Assembly: GCA_029858345.1 (NCBI GenBank)
Contig: JAOUFG010000010.1
Coordinates: forward strand, 1-42,008
Reading direction: 5' to 3'
DNA length: 42,008 nucleotides
Origin: Phycisphaerae bacterium
GTDB taxonomy: Bacteria > Planctomycetota > Phycisphaerae > Sedimentisphaerales > Anaerohalosphaeraceae
The stretch's first letter is position 1; every line of letters starts with the position of its first letter. Position numbers and translations under genes: made by a program. Below, piece after piece: positions 41,919-42,008 of this stretch. Below the pieces are notes generated by a model that was not told where the DNA came from, made no database searches, and was given only the letters and a program-made list of their open reading frames with translations.

Positions 41919-42008
41919 TTATTTTGAGGCGCCAATGCTTTGCAACCGGTCGTTGTAGTTCCAGGGCATCCAGTCCGCCGGGGATGCCATTGCGGTATTG
42001 ATGTGTTT
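41919..42008 (-). CDS. Partial CDS entering from the right edge (3' end)
   Basis: The minus strand is open from the edge to TAA at 41919-41921, giving 29 residues (HINTAMASPADWMPWNYNDR, ending QSIGASK). The frame has coding-like composition with Trp/Asn/Asp-rich content. I do not recognise the family. Its last codons and stop (CTCAAAATAATTTT) match the end of the integrase remnant at 41644-41657 exactly over 14 bases. Confidence 0.4.
   Translation of the reverse strand, partial: KHINTAMASPADWMPWNYNDRLQSIGASK

Overview
The window looks like a chromosomal segment of an anaerobic member of the Planctomycetota, most likely class Phycisphaerae (Sedimentisphaerales-like). The basis is a PEP-CTERM protein, a secreted protein ending in a dockerin-like Ca-binding repeat, hydrogenase maturation genes, an Etf/acyl-CoA dehydrogenase cluster, and intergenic spacers full of short palindromic repeats. 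This placement is inference from gene content, not a phylogeny.

Layout. 1-5340: a leftward block with a possible 5' stub of a gene running off the left edge, a dGTPase-like HD protein, an AT-rich orphan with four cysteines, a HIT protein and two paralogous lipoproteins behind a good promoter. 5400-7160: ilvD. 7160-7845: stacked repeats and an IS1595-like transposase remnant. 7844-12025: a large secreted Ig/dockerin-like protein, ribD (probably leaderless) and a PEP-CTERM protein. 12180-14865: an orphan phage-type replication protein, a CCA-adding-type nucleotidyltransferase and an HPP membrane protein. 15595-21705: the hydrogenase maturation cluster hypF-C-D-E-A-B, with no hydrogenase subunits in view. 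21744-25659: lysA, a small membrane protein and a homocysteine methyltransferase/MTHFR fusion. 25825-31818: accB-accC, then etfB-etfA and an acyl-CoA dehydrogenase, closed by a clear terminator. 32064-33828: a two-gene AAA ATPase + DUF4276 module, probably defensive. 33842-38453: a HAD phosphatase, then dnaG-rpoD. 38493-39707: a SpoIIE-type phosphatase. 40012-41892: tRNA-Ser(UGA) carrying a degenerate integrative element, bounded on the right by a second tRNA-Ser 3' half.

How the genes work together. HypA-F build the NiFe(CN)2CO centre of a [NiFe] hydrogenase encoded elsewhere. AccBC supplies the biotin half of an acyl-CoA carboxylase. EtfAB takes electrons from the acyl-CoA dehydrogenase. 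DnaG and the primary sigma factor form a short version of the macromolecular synthesis operon.

The most unusual content is (i) an in-frame chimera joining a mobile-element ATPase N-terminus to a tyrosine-recombinase C-terminus inside the tRNA-Ser element; (ii) three copies of an ordered three-hairpin cassette whose stems differ in sequence but keep pairing, each next to an accessory gene or IS remnant; and (iii) several dispersed repeat families that abut or overlap stop codons, supply -35 or ribosome-binding sequences, and in one case are nested inside each other.
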